From positions 1-21,605 of the forward strand of contig CALAUY010000057.1 of assembly GCA_937892015.1 (NCBI GenBank): a stretch of 21,605 bases of DNA. Direction: 5' to 3'. Of this stretch, positions 15,088 through 21,605 are shown piece after piece (position 1 is the stretch's first letter; each line of letters begins with the position of its first letter). The translations under genes and the position numbers were made by a program. Origin of the DNA: an uncultured Bacteroidales bacterium (GTDB lineage Bacteria > Bacteroidota > Bacteroidia > Bacteroidales > Paludibacteraceae). A model generated the notes under the pieces. It saw nothing but the letters and a program-made list of their open reading frames with translations. It was not told the DNA's origin and did no database searches.

Positions 15088-16302
15088 ATGAACAAGCTGC
15101 ATTCTTTCTGGATAAGTTACAAACAGACGCTGATGCTCCTCGGTGGCATCCTCCTCGGTGGCACTATCGGATTCCTTTTTCAACAAGTAGCACCGTACCT
15201 CAAGCCCGTCGGAGACATCTTCATGAACCTCCTCTTCGTGCTGATTGTCCCGCTCGTCTTCTTCTCTGTAAGTAACAGTGTCGCTAATCTTACTCGCCGC
15301 AACCAACTCGGCCGCATGCTCGGAAGCAGCCTCTCCGTCTGGATAGTCATGCTCCTCGCAGCCGCCGCGCTCACGTACCTCGTCACCCTCTTCTTCAACC
15401 CTATCGAGACCGGCGTCAATCTGATGGCCGACGGAGTCGAGATTGCTGCAGCGCAAGAAAAAAGCATCGGCGAACTGATTGTCAGCACTGTCACCGTCAG
15501 CGATTTTCAGGACCTCTTCTCTATTCGACACATCCTACCATTGATGCTCGTGGCCGTTCTCACCGGCATCGCTGCTGCCAAGCTCGACTCCGATGCCGTC
15601 TGCACTTTCTTCGAGAAAGGTAATGACATGACCGGCAAAGCGTTGGAACTGTTGATGGTAGTAGGTCCGCTCGGACTCGGTTGCTATTTCGCAGCCGTGG
15701 CGGCGGAGATGGGCAGCATGCTCGTCGTCGGATACGGCAAAATTCTGCTCACATACTGCCTCATCACCCTCCTTTTCTTCGGAATCGTTCACCCGCTGCT
15801 CGCACTCTTCGCTGTCGGTAAAAAGGAGATGAAACACTACTGGCAAGCGATGTTACCCCCAACCATCACCGCCATCTCTACCCTGTCAAGCAGCGCCTGC
15901 ATGCCCGCTAATCTCAAGGCTTGTAAGCAACTCGGCGTACAAGACGATGTCGCCGAATCGACCATACCTATCGGCACGCACCTCTTTAAGTTCGGTTCAG
16001 GCATCAGTTGCGCACAGAAAGTGATATTCGTTCTCTTGCTTTCCGGACAGAACATCGCTGATCCATCGACTGCTTTAGTCATCATTGGGATGGGCATTCT
16101 CGCCTCGATGGTTGTCGGGGCCGTGCCAACCGGAGCGGGAACGGCCGAACTGCTCATCTGCTCGATAGTAGGAGCCGACCCAAAGATGGTAGGGCTGATT
16201 ATGGTAATCTCTACCCTCGTTGACATGCCTGCCACGCTCTTAAACGTCAATGGCAACATGACCGCTACCTTGCTGATTAACAAACTGATGAAACGCAAAT
16301 GA
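15088..16302 (+). CDS. Divergent dicarboxylate/amino acid:cation symporter (DAACS family)
   Basis: A 404-residue inner-membrane transporter of the DAACS/SLC1 fold: six helices, then two hairpins flanking TM7 and TM8. The HP1 serine motif is TLSSS (265-269) and HP2 is around AVPTGAG (345-351). TM8 reads DMPATLLNVNGN (379-390). Compared with GltPh, the TM7 signature NMDGT is replaced (about 298-305 reads HLFKFGSG), the substrate-carboxylate Arg397 position is Ala382, and the cation-site Asp405 position is Asn390. Glutamate or aspartate transport is therefore doubtful; a neutral amino acid or other solute, and altered ion coupling, are more likely. It follows the 25-bp repeats, and its stop overlaps the MurF-Alr start (ATGA). 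Confidence 0.85.
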   Translation: MNKLHSFWISYKQTLMLLGGILLGGTIGFLFQQVAPYLKPVGDIFMNLLFVLIVPLVFFSVSNSVANLTRRNQLGRMLGSSLSVWIVMLLAAAALTYLVTLFFNPIETGVNLMADGVEIAAAQEKSIGELIVSTVTVSDFQDLFSIRHILPLMLVAVLTGIAAAKLDSDAVCTFFEKGNDMTGKALELLMVVGPLGLGCYFAAVAAEMGSMLVVGYGKILLTYCLITLLFFGIVHPLLALFAVGKKEMKHYWQAMLPPTITAISTLSSSACMPANLKACKQLGVQDDVAESTIPIGTHLFKFGSGISCAQKVIFVLLLSGQNIADPSTALVIIGMGILASMVVGAVPTGAGTAELLICSIVGADPKMVGLIMVISTLVDMPATLLNVNGNMTATLLINKLMKRK

Positions 16303-18152
16303 TTACTACTGTTGATATTCAGAATGTTCTCGGTTGTGAGACACAACAGAGTTCAGCACCACAAGAGATTGTCCGGCTACTGACCGACTCCCGCATGTTA
16401 GGCAACGATGCCGATGGAGTGCTGTTTTTTGCTCTCCGAACCGACCGCAACGACGGCGCACGCTACATCAGTGACCTATACGCGCGCGGCGTACGCGCGT
16501 ACGCGGTACATAAGGATTACGCGCACGCGACGGAGTTTCCGAATGCCACGTTCTTCTTCGTTGACAACACGCTACAAGCACTACAAGACCTCGCAGCATG
16601 GAAACGCTCACTCTACCCCAACGCGCAAGTGATTGCCATCACCGGCTCCAATGGCAAGACTGTCGTCAAAGAGTGGCTATACGAACTGCTCAAAGATGAT
16701 TACCGCATCACCCGTTCACCCAAATCCTATAACTCGCAAATAGGTGTACCTCTCTCCGTCTGGCAGATGAACGAACAGACTCAACTCGCTATCTTCGAGG
16801 CCGGCATCTCTCAACGCGGCGAGATGGAGAAACTCGAACGAATCATTCAACCGACAATAGGTGTCATCACCTATATCGGACACGAGCACGACGAGAACTT
16901 CGAGTCACTCGAACAGAAGCGTGCAGAGAAAATGAAGCTCTTCGCACATTGCCCCGTAGTGCTCGAAGATTCAATGCACCAAAACGCCCGCACGTGCGCT
17001 CTCGTTCTACGACAACTCGGTTACGACGAAGATGTCATCCAAGAACGCCTGTTGCGCCAGACTCACGAAACCGTGATGCAAGTCAACCTCACAGCCCTTG
17101 CCGACAACGTGCGCTATTTCAAGCACTTACTGCGACCCGAAACCAAACTGACGTGCATGGTCAAAGCATTCGCTTACGGTACCGGAAGTATAGAGATTGC
17201 GCAGTGTCTCCAAGAGCATGGTGCCGACTATCTCGCAGTGGCCGTTTGCGATGAGGGCGTCGAACTCAGACGTGCAGGCATCCGACTGCCCATCATCATC
17301 ATGGACCCCGAAACGCCTGCTTTAGAGCGGATTATGGAGAACAACCTCGAACCGAACATCTACTCGTTCCGTTCACTGGAGAACATCATCACTGCCGCAG
17401 AAAAAGCAGGAATGGAACGCTTCCCCATTCACATAAAAATCGATTCAGGCATGCACCGGCTTGGTTTCGAATGGGCAGACATGGAGGCTCTGGCCAATCG
17501 GCTCAATAGTCAGAACGCCGTGCAAGTCAAATCGATATTCTCACATCTCTGTGTGGCCGACGAGCCCCAATGGGACACGTTCACCCGCGAACAGATAGAC
17601 CTTTTCAGCCGCTGTGCCGACTACCTGAAAAGTCGGCTCAACTACCCCGTCATGAAGCATATCCTCAACTCCGCCGGCATTGAGCGCTTCACCGATGCAC
17701 AGTTCGACATGTGCCGCTTGGGAATAGGGCTTTATGGCTTCTCCTTCATCGGTGCGCCCTTGCGCAACGTGTGCACGCTCAAATCGACGCTCCTCAGCGT
17801 CAAAACTGTCAAGGCAGGCGAATCAATCGGATACGGACGACATACTTGGCTCAACGAAGATCGACAGATAGGTGTCATTCCTATCGGGTACGCCGACGGA
17901 TTCGACCGACGTTTTGGTAACGGGGGCGGCGAAGTGCTCGTCAGGGGTAAGCGATGCAAAGTGATGGGAAACGTGTGTATGGACCTCTGCATGATTGATG
18001 TTACGGGAACAGACGCGCAACCGGGCGACGAGGCCGTCATCTTCGGAGATAACCTGCCCATCGAAGAACTGGCAGACAAACTCGACACTATCACGTACGA
18101 AATCCTAACGGGTGTCTCCCGACGCGTCAAGCGAGTCTATTTCTACGAATAA
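16299..18152 (+). CDS. MurF-Alr fusion with deeply truncated MurF half; alanine racemase domain intact
   Basis: Bacteroidetes commonly fuse MurF (UDP-MurNAc-tripeptide:D-Ala-D-Ala ligase) to alanine racemase in proteins of about 820 residues; this one has 617. Residues 1-222 match MurF: N-terminal LLTDSR and LFFALRT, P-loop GSNGK-T (116-121), SYNSQIGVPLSVW, FEAGISQRGEME and the YIGHEHDENF/EKMKLF region. Residues 223-252 resemble a later central-domain helix. The sequence then passes straight to the racemase (HETVMQVNLTALADN, from about 256). The intervening central-domain strands and the whole MurF C-terminal domain are missing, with the frame intact. The racemase is complete: PLP lysine K289 (MVKAFAYG), the GESIGYGRHTW tyrosine, IPIGYADG and the terminal RVKRVYFYE. 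D-Ala supply is likely; ligase activity is doubtful. Its start overlaps the transporter stop by 4 bp. Confidence 0.9.
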   Translation: MITTVDIQNVLGCETQQSSAPQEIVRLLTDSRMLGNDADGVLFFALRTDRNDGARYISDLYARGVRAYAVHKDYAHATEFPNATFFFVDNTLQALQDLAAWKRSLYPNAQVIAITGSNGKTVVKEWLYELLKDDYRITRSPKSYNSQIGVPLSVWQMNEQTQLAIFEAGISQRGEMEKLERIIQPTIGVITYIGHEHDENFESLEQKRAEKMKLFAHCPVVLEDSMHQNARTCALVLRQLGYDEDVIQERLLRQTHETVMQVNLTALADNVRYFKHLLRPETKLTCMVKAFAYGTGSIEIAQCLQEHGADYLAVAVCDEGVELRRAGIRLPIIIMDPETPALERIMENNLEPNIYSFRSLENIITAAEKAGMERFPIHIKIDSGMHRLGFEWADMEALANRLNSQNAVQVKSIFSHLCVADEPQWDTFTREQIDLFSRCADYLKSRLNYPVMKHILNSAGIERFTDAQFDMCRLGIGLYGFSFIGAPLRNVCTLKSTLLSVKTVKAGESIGYGRHTWLNEDRQIGVIPIGYADGFDRRFGNGGGEVLVRGKRCKVMGNVCMDLCMIDVTGTDAQPGDEAVIFGDNLPIEELADKLDTITYEILTGVSRRVKRVYFYE

Positions 18153-18263
18153 CCAAGCACCCCCAATCACGCACCAAATACAGCAACTACAGCCACCAAA
18201 AACAGCAACTACAACTACCAAGCACCCGCAATCACGGCAATCAGCACGCGCAACATACGTCGA
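18153..18263. other. Convergent intergenic region with short degenerate repeats
   Basis: This A/C-rich spacer separates murF-alr from the Na/Pi gene. It holds two 20-bp direct repeats with 19/20 identity (18152-18171 and 18217-18236, ACCAAGCACCC[C/G]CAATCACG) and two 12-bp copies of ACAGCAACTACA (18180-18191, 18202-18213). A 7-bp-stem hairpin, GTCGATT/AATCGAC (18259-18277), covers the Na/Pi stop codon and has no T run. No gene or clear terminator is seen. Confidence 0.7.
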
Positions 18264-19997
18264 TTAAGCAAATCGACCGTTCTCACGCGATAGTTTCTTC
18301 TCTTTGATAGCCTCCTCAACGTTGATGATGTAGTCACCCATCTTCTCGCATTCAAGGATAATATCCATGTAGTTGACACCCGACAAGTAGTCGTACTCGT
18401 GGTCAGTAACTTTGATAGTGTTCTGCGATTTCAGCACATCGCGGAAATTGTTGATTTCGGTCTCGATATTCTCTGCCCGCAAGAACTCATCGTCCGAGAT
18501 ATTGTAGTTGTTGTTCTCTCCCAGCGAAGTCACCATCAGTTCCAAAGCTTGCGAAACGAGGCGGAACATCTCCTCTACGTTTCGATCTTGGTAGTCGGTA
18601 TATTCCAACTTGCTCTGATGTTTGTGCATGATATACCGCGAGAGATTGTAGTTGGAGTCTCCTACCGACTCAATCTCTGAAGCGATACGAAGCATCTTAT
18701 GCACGTCGCGCTTTGACTCGTCCGACAAACGACCATCCGCCACTTGGTTCAAGTAACGAGCTATCTCTACCTCCATCTTGTCGCAGATCTCCTCGTATTT
18801 CTCAATGCGGCTGAACAACTTGACGAAATTGGTCTCATCGTTCTCATGATAAAGGTCCTTCACCATGTTAAGCATCCGATGCGTGCGAATACTGAACACG
18901 TGCAACTCTTTCCATGCTTGGAAGATAGAAAGTTCTGACGTGGACATCAGACCGGCGGAGATGAACCGCAACTGACTGTCCATCTCTTTCTGTTCCGGCT
19001 TACCCGGCAGCAGTGCCGTCACCAGTTTCTCAATCAACGGAATAAACCACACAAGGATGAACGTGTTCGTTACGTTGAATGCAGTATGGAACGTGGCAAG
19101 AATAGCGTTCAACTTGTCAGGCGACACATCGCTCGGGATGCCAGGATGGAACGCAACACCCCAAAGGTGACAGATTAAGCCCACAAACGGACGAAGTACG
19201 CATAGCACCCATATTACGCCGAATAAATTCGACACAAAGTGTGCCAAGGCGGCACGACGCGCTTGCGTCGAGGCCGACAACGCCACCACGTTGGCCGTGA
19301 TTGTCGTTCCGAGGTTCTCTCCCAAAATGAGGGCTATACCCATATCTATCGGCAACACGTGCGACGAACAGAGAGTCATCGTGATGGCCATTATTGCCGC
19401 CGATGATTGTACAGAAAACGTCAGAATAGCACCTATTACCAAATAGAGGAGGTAACTGCCATAACCCCAACTCGACGTTGCAATGAAGAAATTACGCACT
19501 GCCGGCATCTCGTCAAGGTGCATCTCCGTCGCATTGATCTTCAATGTGGTCAAACCCAAAAGCAGCAACGATAAACCAATGAGGAAATCACCCAGTGTCG
19601 CGTTCTTCTTCGAGTAAATCAGTGCCACCGCAAGCACGAACATCGTATAGATGATAAGGCGCAAATCGAACGAACCGCCACCTAACACCATAATCCAGGC
19701 AGTGAACGTAGTGCCGATATGAGCACCCATAATGACCGAGATGGCTTGAGCCAAACTCAAGATACCCGCGGATACGAAACTAACCGTCATCACCGATGTC
19801 GCAGTGGACGACTGAACTGCCGCCGTAATGAAAGCACCTGTCAACACGCCCGTGAAACGGTTCGTCGTCATCGTGCCCAGCACGTTACTCAATTTACTAC
19901 CTGCCATCTTTTGCAGGCTCTCGCTCATTACCTTCAGTCCGTACATCAACATCGCCACGGAACCAATGAGCGTAATAATCTGTAGAGCTAATTGCAT
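18264..19997 (-). CDS. Na/Pi cotransporter family protein with PhoU-like C terminus
   Basis: A 577-residue inner-membrane protein of the Na/Pi cotransporter (PF02690, YjbB/NptA) family. It carries the internally duplicated signature: QSSTATSVMTV (Q62-S64) in the first repeat and QSSAAIMAITM (Q197-S199) in the second, each inside hydrophobic helices. GAHIGTTFTAW (91-101) and GENLGTTITANVVAL are the matching second motifs. From about residue 350 the protein is helical and soluble with a PhoU-like three-helix pattern (ISAGLMSTSELSIFQAWKEL, later ASEIESVGDSNYNLSRYI). It probably moves phosphate with sodium; export, as for YjbB, is as likely as uptake. It is a single gene with its own promoter at 20121-20151 and a leader of about 115 nt. 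Confidence 0.93.
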   Translation of the reverse strand: MQLALQIITLIGSVAMLMYGLKVMSESLQKMAGSKLSNVLGTMTTNRFTGVLTGAFITAAVQSSTATSVMTVSFVSAGILSLAQAISVIMGAHIGTTFTAWIMVLGGGSFDLRLIIYTMFVLAVALIYSKKNATLGDFLIGLSLLLLGLTTLKINATEMHLDEMPAVRNFFIATSSWGYGSYLLYLVIGAILTFSVQSSAAIMAITMTLCSSHVLPIDMGIALILGENLGTTITANVVALSASTQARRAALAHFVSNLFGVIWVLCVLRPFVGLICHLWGVAFHPGIPSDVSPDKLNAILATFHTAFNVTNTFILVWFIPLIEKLVTALLPGKPEQKEMDSQLRFISAGLMSTSELSIFQAWKELHVFSIRTHRMLNMVKDLYHENDETNFVKLFSRIEKYEEICDKMEVEIARYLNQVADGRLSDESKRDVHKMLRIASEIESVGDSNYNLSRYIMHKHQSKLEYTDYQDRNVEEMFRLVSQALELMVTSLGENNNYNISDDEFLRAENIETEINNFRDVLKSQNTIKVTDHEYDYLSGVNYMDIILECEKMGDYIINVEEAIKEKKLSRENGRFA

Positions 19998-20000
19998 CTC

Positions 20001-20113
20001 TGTATATTATATGTGTTGTCCTATATCTATATTAGTGTATGTGCAATGTGTATGTGCAACCTTATATTATATATGTGTTATTCTTTATTTGTTCTTTGGT
20101 CTTCGTTCACTTT
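20001..20113 (-). other. AT-rich repetitive leader of the Na/Pi gene
   Basis: The stretch between the Na/Pi promoter and its ATG is AT-rich and repetitive. GTGTATGTGCAA occurs at 20035-20046 and again at 20048-20059, and TATATTATATGTGTT-like segments flank the pair at about 20003 and 20063. No open reading frame or strong hairpin is evident. Confidence 0.6.
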
Positions 20114-20120
20114 CCGACTG

Positions 20121-20151
20121 CAAAGTTACTGCTTTTTTTTGGATTATGCAA
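20121..20151 (-). promoter_or_regulatory. Promoter of the Na/Pi cotransporter gene
   Basis: On the minus strand, TTG (20151-20149, within TTGCATAATCC) lies 20 bp upstream of TAACTTTG (20128-20121). The spacer contains an A8 tract. From the spacer GCAG through the box it is the same as the dusB promoter (GCAGTAACTTTGCAG). It diverges from the lipoprotein promoter, 38 bp separating the TTG elements. Confidence 0.82.
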
Positions 20152-20189
20152 GGATTTGGGTGAAAAAATGCAAAAAAGTGCTTTTTTTC

Positions 20190-20220
20190 TTGCATATATG
20201 AAAAAAAAACACTAACTTTG
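20190..20220 (+). promoter_or_regulatory. Promoter of the lipoprotein-methyltransferase unit
   Basis: TTG at 20190-20192 (within TTGCATATATG) is 20 bp upstream of TAACTTTG at 20213-20220, with an A9 tract in the spacer. A leader of about 30 nt precedes the lipoprotein ATG. Confidence 0.85.
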
Positions 20221-20259
20221 CACCCGATTTGTGAACAACGAACAACGATATTGATGTAT

Positions 20260-20733
20260 ATGAAACGAGTTATCTATGGTTTGATGGTCTGTATGGCGGT
20301 GATGTTCACGGCCTGTCAAGGCCAACCGGGTAAAGATGGGCGCGACGGGTTAGTCAACTACTACAACATCCCCATTCAGATTAATCAGAACGAGTGGAGC
20401 TATTCGAACACGAATGACAACAACTATTTCTTCGCGACAATCAGCATGCCCGAAATTACGTGGGACATCTATGAACACGGAAACGTGATGGTGTACCGCG
20501 AATACGATGCCGGCACCAACGCGGCCGTGCAGACACCACTGCCGTACGTGCGGCACAAAGAGTACGTGGCCGACGAAGCAACAAACACGTGGGGATTCTA
20601 CACCGAAACGGTTGATTATGAGTTCACAGCGGGAACGATGACAATCTTCTACACCGTGAGCGATTTCGATTACGAATTCGACTTGAACTTCATCCCTGAA
20701 CAGATGAGTTTCCGCGTCTTTATTATGTTCTAA
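20260..20733 (+). CDS. Small lipoprotein with a collagen-like stub
   Basis: A 157-residue probable outer-membrane or periplasmic lipoprotein. The signal MKRVIYGLMVCMAVMFTAC ends in lipobox FTAC, giving a lipidated Cys19. It is followed directly by GQPGKDGRDG, three to four Gly-X-Y triplets reminiscent of collagen-like Bacteroidetes lipoproteins in which this element is much longer. The rest is aromatic, Asn/Asp-rich and likely beta-structured (NEWSYSNTNDNNYFFATISM, later FDYEFDLNFIPEQMSFRVFIM). I recognise no enzymatic motif. An ATG at 20254 is an alternative start; an earlier TTG lies inside the promoter -7 box and is not credible. It is first in a unit with the methyltransferase gene 13 bp downstream. 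Confidence 0.8.
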   Translation: MKRVIYGLMVCMAVMFTACQGQPGKDGRDGLVNYYNIPIQINQNEWSYSNTNDNNYFFATISMPEITWDIYEHGNVMVYREYDAGTNAAVQTPLPYVRHKEYVADEATNTWGFYTETVDYEFTAGTMTIFYTVSDFDYEFDLNFIPEQMSFRVFIMF

Positions 20734-20746
20734 ACGAGCTCGTACA

Positions 20747-21592
20747 TTGACATTAGAGTCGTTTGTGCAGGCGAACAGGTACGCCGATGTCCGCTCCTTA
20801 GCGTTGAGTATGAGGCGGTATCCCGAGTTGGACGCTACCTTTGCCTTGCAACAGATTGAGGGCCTGCAGAAAGCAGAACACAAACTACCCGAACTGGCTG
20901 CAATGCAAGGATGGCGTTGGCCCGAGCGGTTGAGTGTTGAGCAGGCCTCATCAGAATGGACTGCCAAGTACAAGCGCGATGTGTTAGGTACGGATATTAG
21001 TCTGCTCGTGGACCTTACGGGCGGGATGGGTATCGACACGTACTACATGAGCGAACGGGCTGCAGAGACGCATATGGTGGAACGTAGCGAGGCGTTGTGT
21101 CAACTGGCCGAGCATAATTTTGCCCTAACCGGTAAAAACGTGCACGTCCATCATTCTGAAGCCGAGCGGTTCATGAACGAATGGACCGAGCGTTTGCCCC
21201 ACGTGCCGGCCAAGAGCCGGACGGTCGTGTATATCGACCCGGCTCGGCGAGATAGTCACGGTAGCAAGGTCTATCGACTACAGGACTGCCGGCCCGACGT
21301 GACGCAACTCCTCCCTTTAGTACGTACGCACGCGAGCACGATTCTCATCAAAGTGTCTCCAATGCTCGACGTGACAGAGGTCGTGCGGACACTGCGCGGT
21401 GTGAGCGAGGTACATATCCTCGCCGTCAAGAACGAGGTGAAAGAGGTGCTCTTACTGCTTCGCGAGGGCGAGACAACGCTCGACCCGACCATCTGTTGCG
21501 TCAACCTGCTGACCAACGATGAGCCGTTCTTCTTCCGAAAAACCGAAGAGGAGACCTCTCCGACCACTCCGACCACTCCGACCACTCCGAGT
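20747..21592 (+). CDS. Class I SAM methyltransferase with THUMP-like tail, 3' end missing
   Basis: A partial gene, open to the contig end without a stop; I translated it directly. The product begins with the helix-rich TLESFVQANRYADVRSLALS. It continues through KYKRDVL and the SAM-binding DLTGGMGIDTYYMSERA, the acidic binding position in MVERSEALC, and the catalytic-region YIDPARRD, followed by SPMLDVTE and VHILAVKNEVKEVLLL. This matches the Bacteroidetes methyltransferase annotated with a THUMP-like domain, presumed to act on RNA. The start is TTG at 20747; no in-frame ATG precedes the conserved N terminus. The last codons encode a Pro-Thr-Thr repeat. Bases 21593-21605 match an adapter and are excluded. 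The C-terminal domain is mostly missing. Confidence 0.85.
21560..21586 (+). repeat. 9-bp tandem repeat at the broken gene end
   Basis: Three exact copies of CCGACCACT, followed by CCGAGT and then adapter-like bases. In the methyltransferase frame they encode repeated Pro-Thr-Thr. The period equals that of the unrelated repeat at 228-281. Confidence 0.9.
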
Positions 21593-21605
21593 AGATCGGA
21601 AGAGC
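21593..21605 (+). other. Illumina adapter stem (artefact)
   Basis: AGATCGGAAGAGC is identical to the 13-base common stem of Illumina TruSeq adapters and forms the exact last 13 bases. It is almost certainly untrimmed adapter rather than genomic sequence. Confidence 0.95.

Noticed and set aside
18259..18277. Hairpin at the Na/Pi stop codon as an intrinsic terminator
   Set aside because: The stem is only 7 bp, AT-containing, and no T run follows on either strand.

Overview
The window is 21.6 kb of gene-dense bacterial DNA, almost certainly chromosome of an uncultured Bacteroidales. The evidence is the Bacteroidetes-type promoters (TTG, 20 bp, TAnnTTTG), the general lack of Shine-Dalgarno sequences, and Bacteroidetes-typical families: a MurF-Alr fusion, DUF5606, DUF6340, and a THUMP-like methyltransferase next to a lipoprotein. 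It looks like a complete metagenomic contig. The left end begins exactly at the edge of a perfect 38-bp-arm palindrome, and the right end stops in 13 bases identical to the Illumina adapter stem.

Layout. (1) 1-383: palindrome, gene-free DNA with a 9-bp tandem repeat, and a promoter. (2) 384-1493 (+): a DusB-type tRNA dihydrouridine synthase whose N terminus is an 8-residue tandem repeat. (3) 1490-8366 (-): one probable eight-gene operon read from a promoter at 8396-8426. In transcription order it is DUF5606 protein, Nif3-like protein, coiled-coil zinc-ribbon protein, orphan 5'-nucleotidase C-terminal-domain lipoprotein, clpP, clpX, dCMP-deaminase-family protein and an S41 C-terminal processing protease. 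(4) 8445-18152 (+): smpB, gpmI, RsmF-like rRNA methyltransferase, PhnP-like MBL hydrolase, DUF6340 protein, DUF1846 protein, a divergent DAACS-family transporter and a MurF-Alr fusion. The genes are closely spaced or overlapping. (5) 18264-19997 (-): Na/Pi cotransporter with PhoU-like tail. (6) 20190-21592 (+): small lipoprotein with a collagen-like stub, then a methyltransferase gene cut by the contig end.

Most genes are housekeeping. SmpB (trans-translation) is divergently transcribed from a ClpP/ClpX operon, so ribosome rescue tagging and the protease that degrades tagged proteins share one intergenic region. No mobile element, CRISPR array, phage gene, tRNA or rRNA was seen.

The most notable observations are: the MurF half of the MurF-Alr fusion lacks roughly 200 residues including the C-terminal domain; the DAACS transporter has lost NMDGT and the substrate-carboxylate arginine; five promoters share near-identical architecture; dusB begins with an in-frame minisatellite; and both contig ends carry artefact signatures. 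I found no convincing new multi-gene system.
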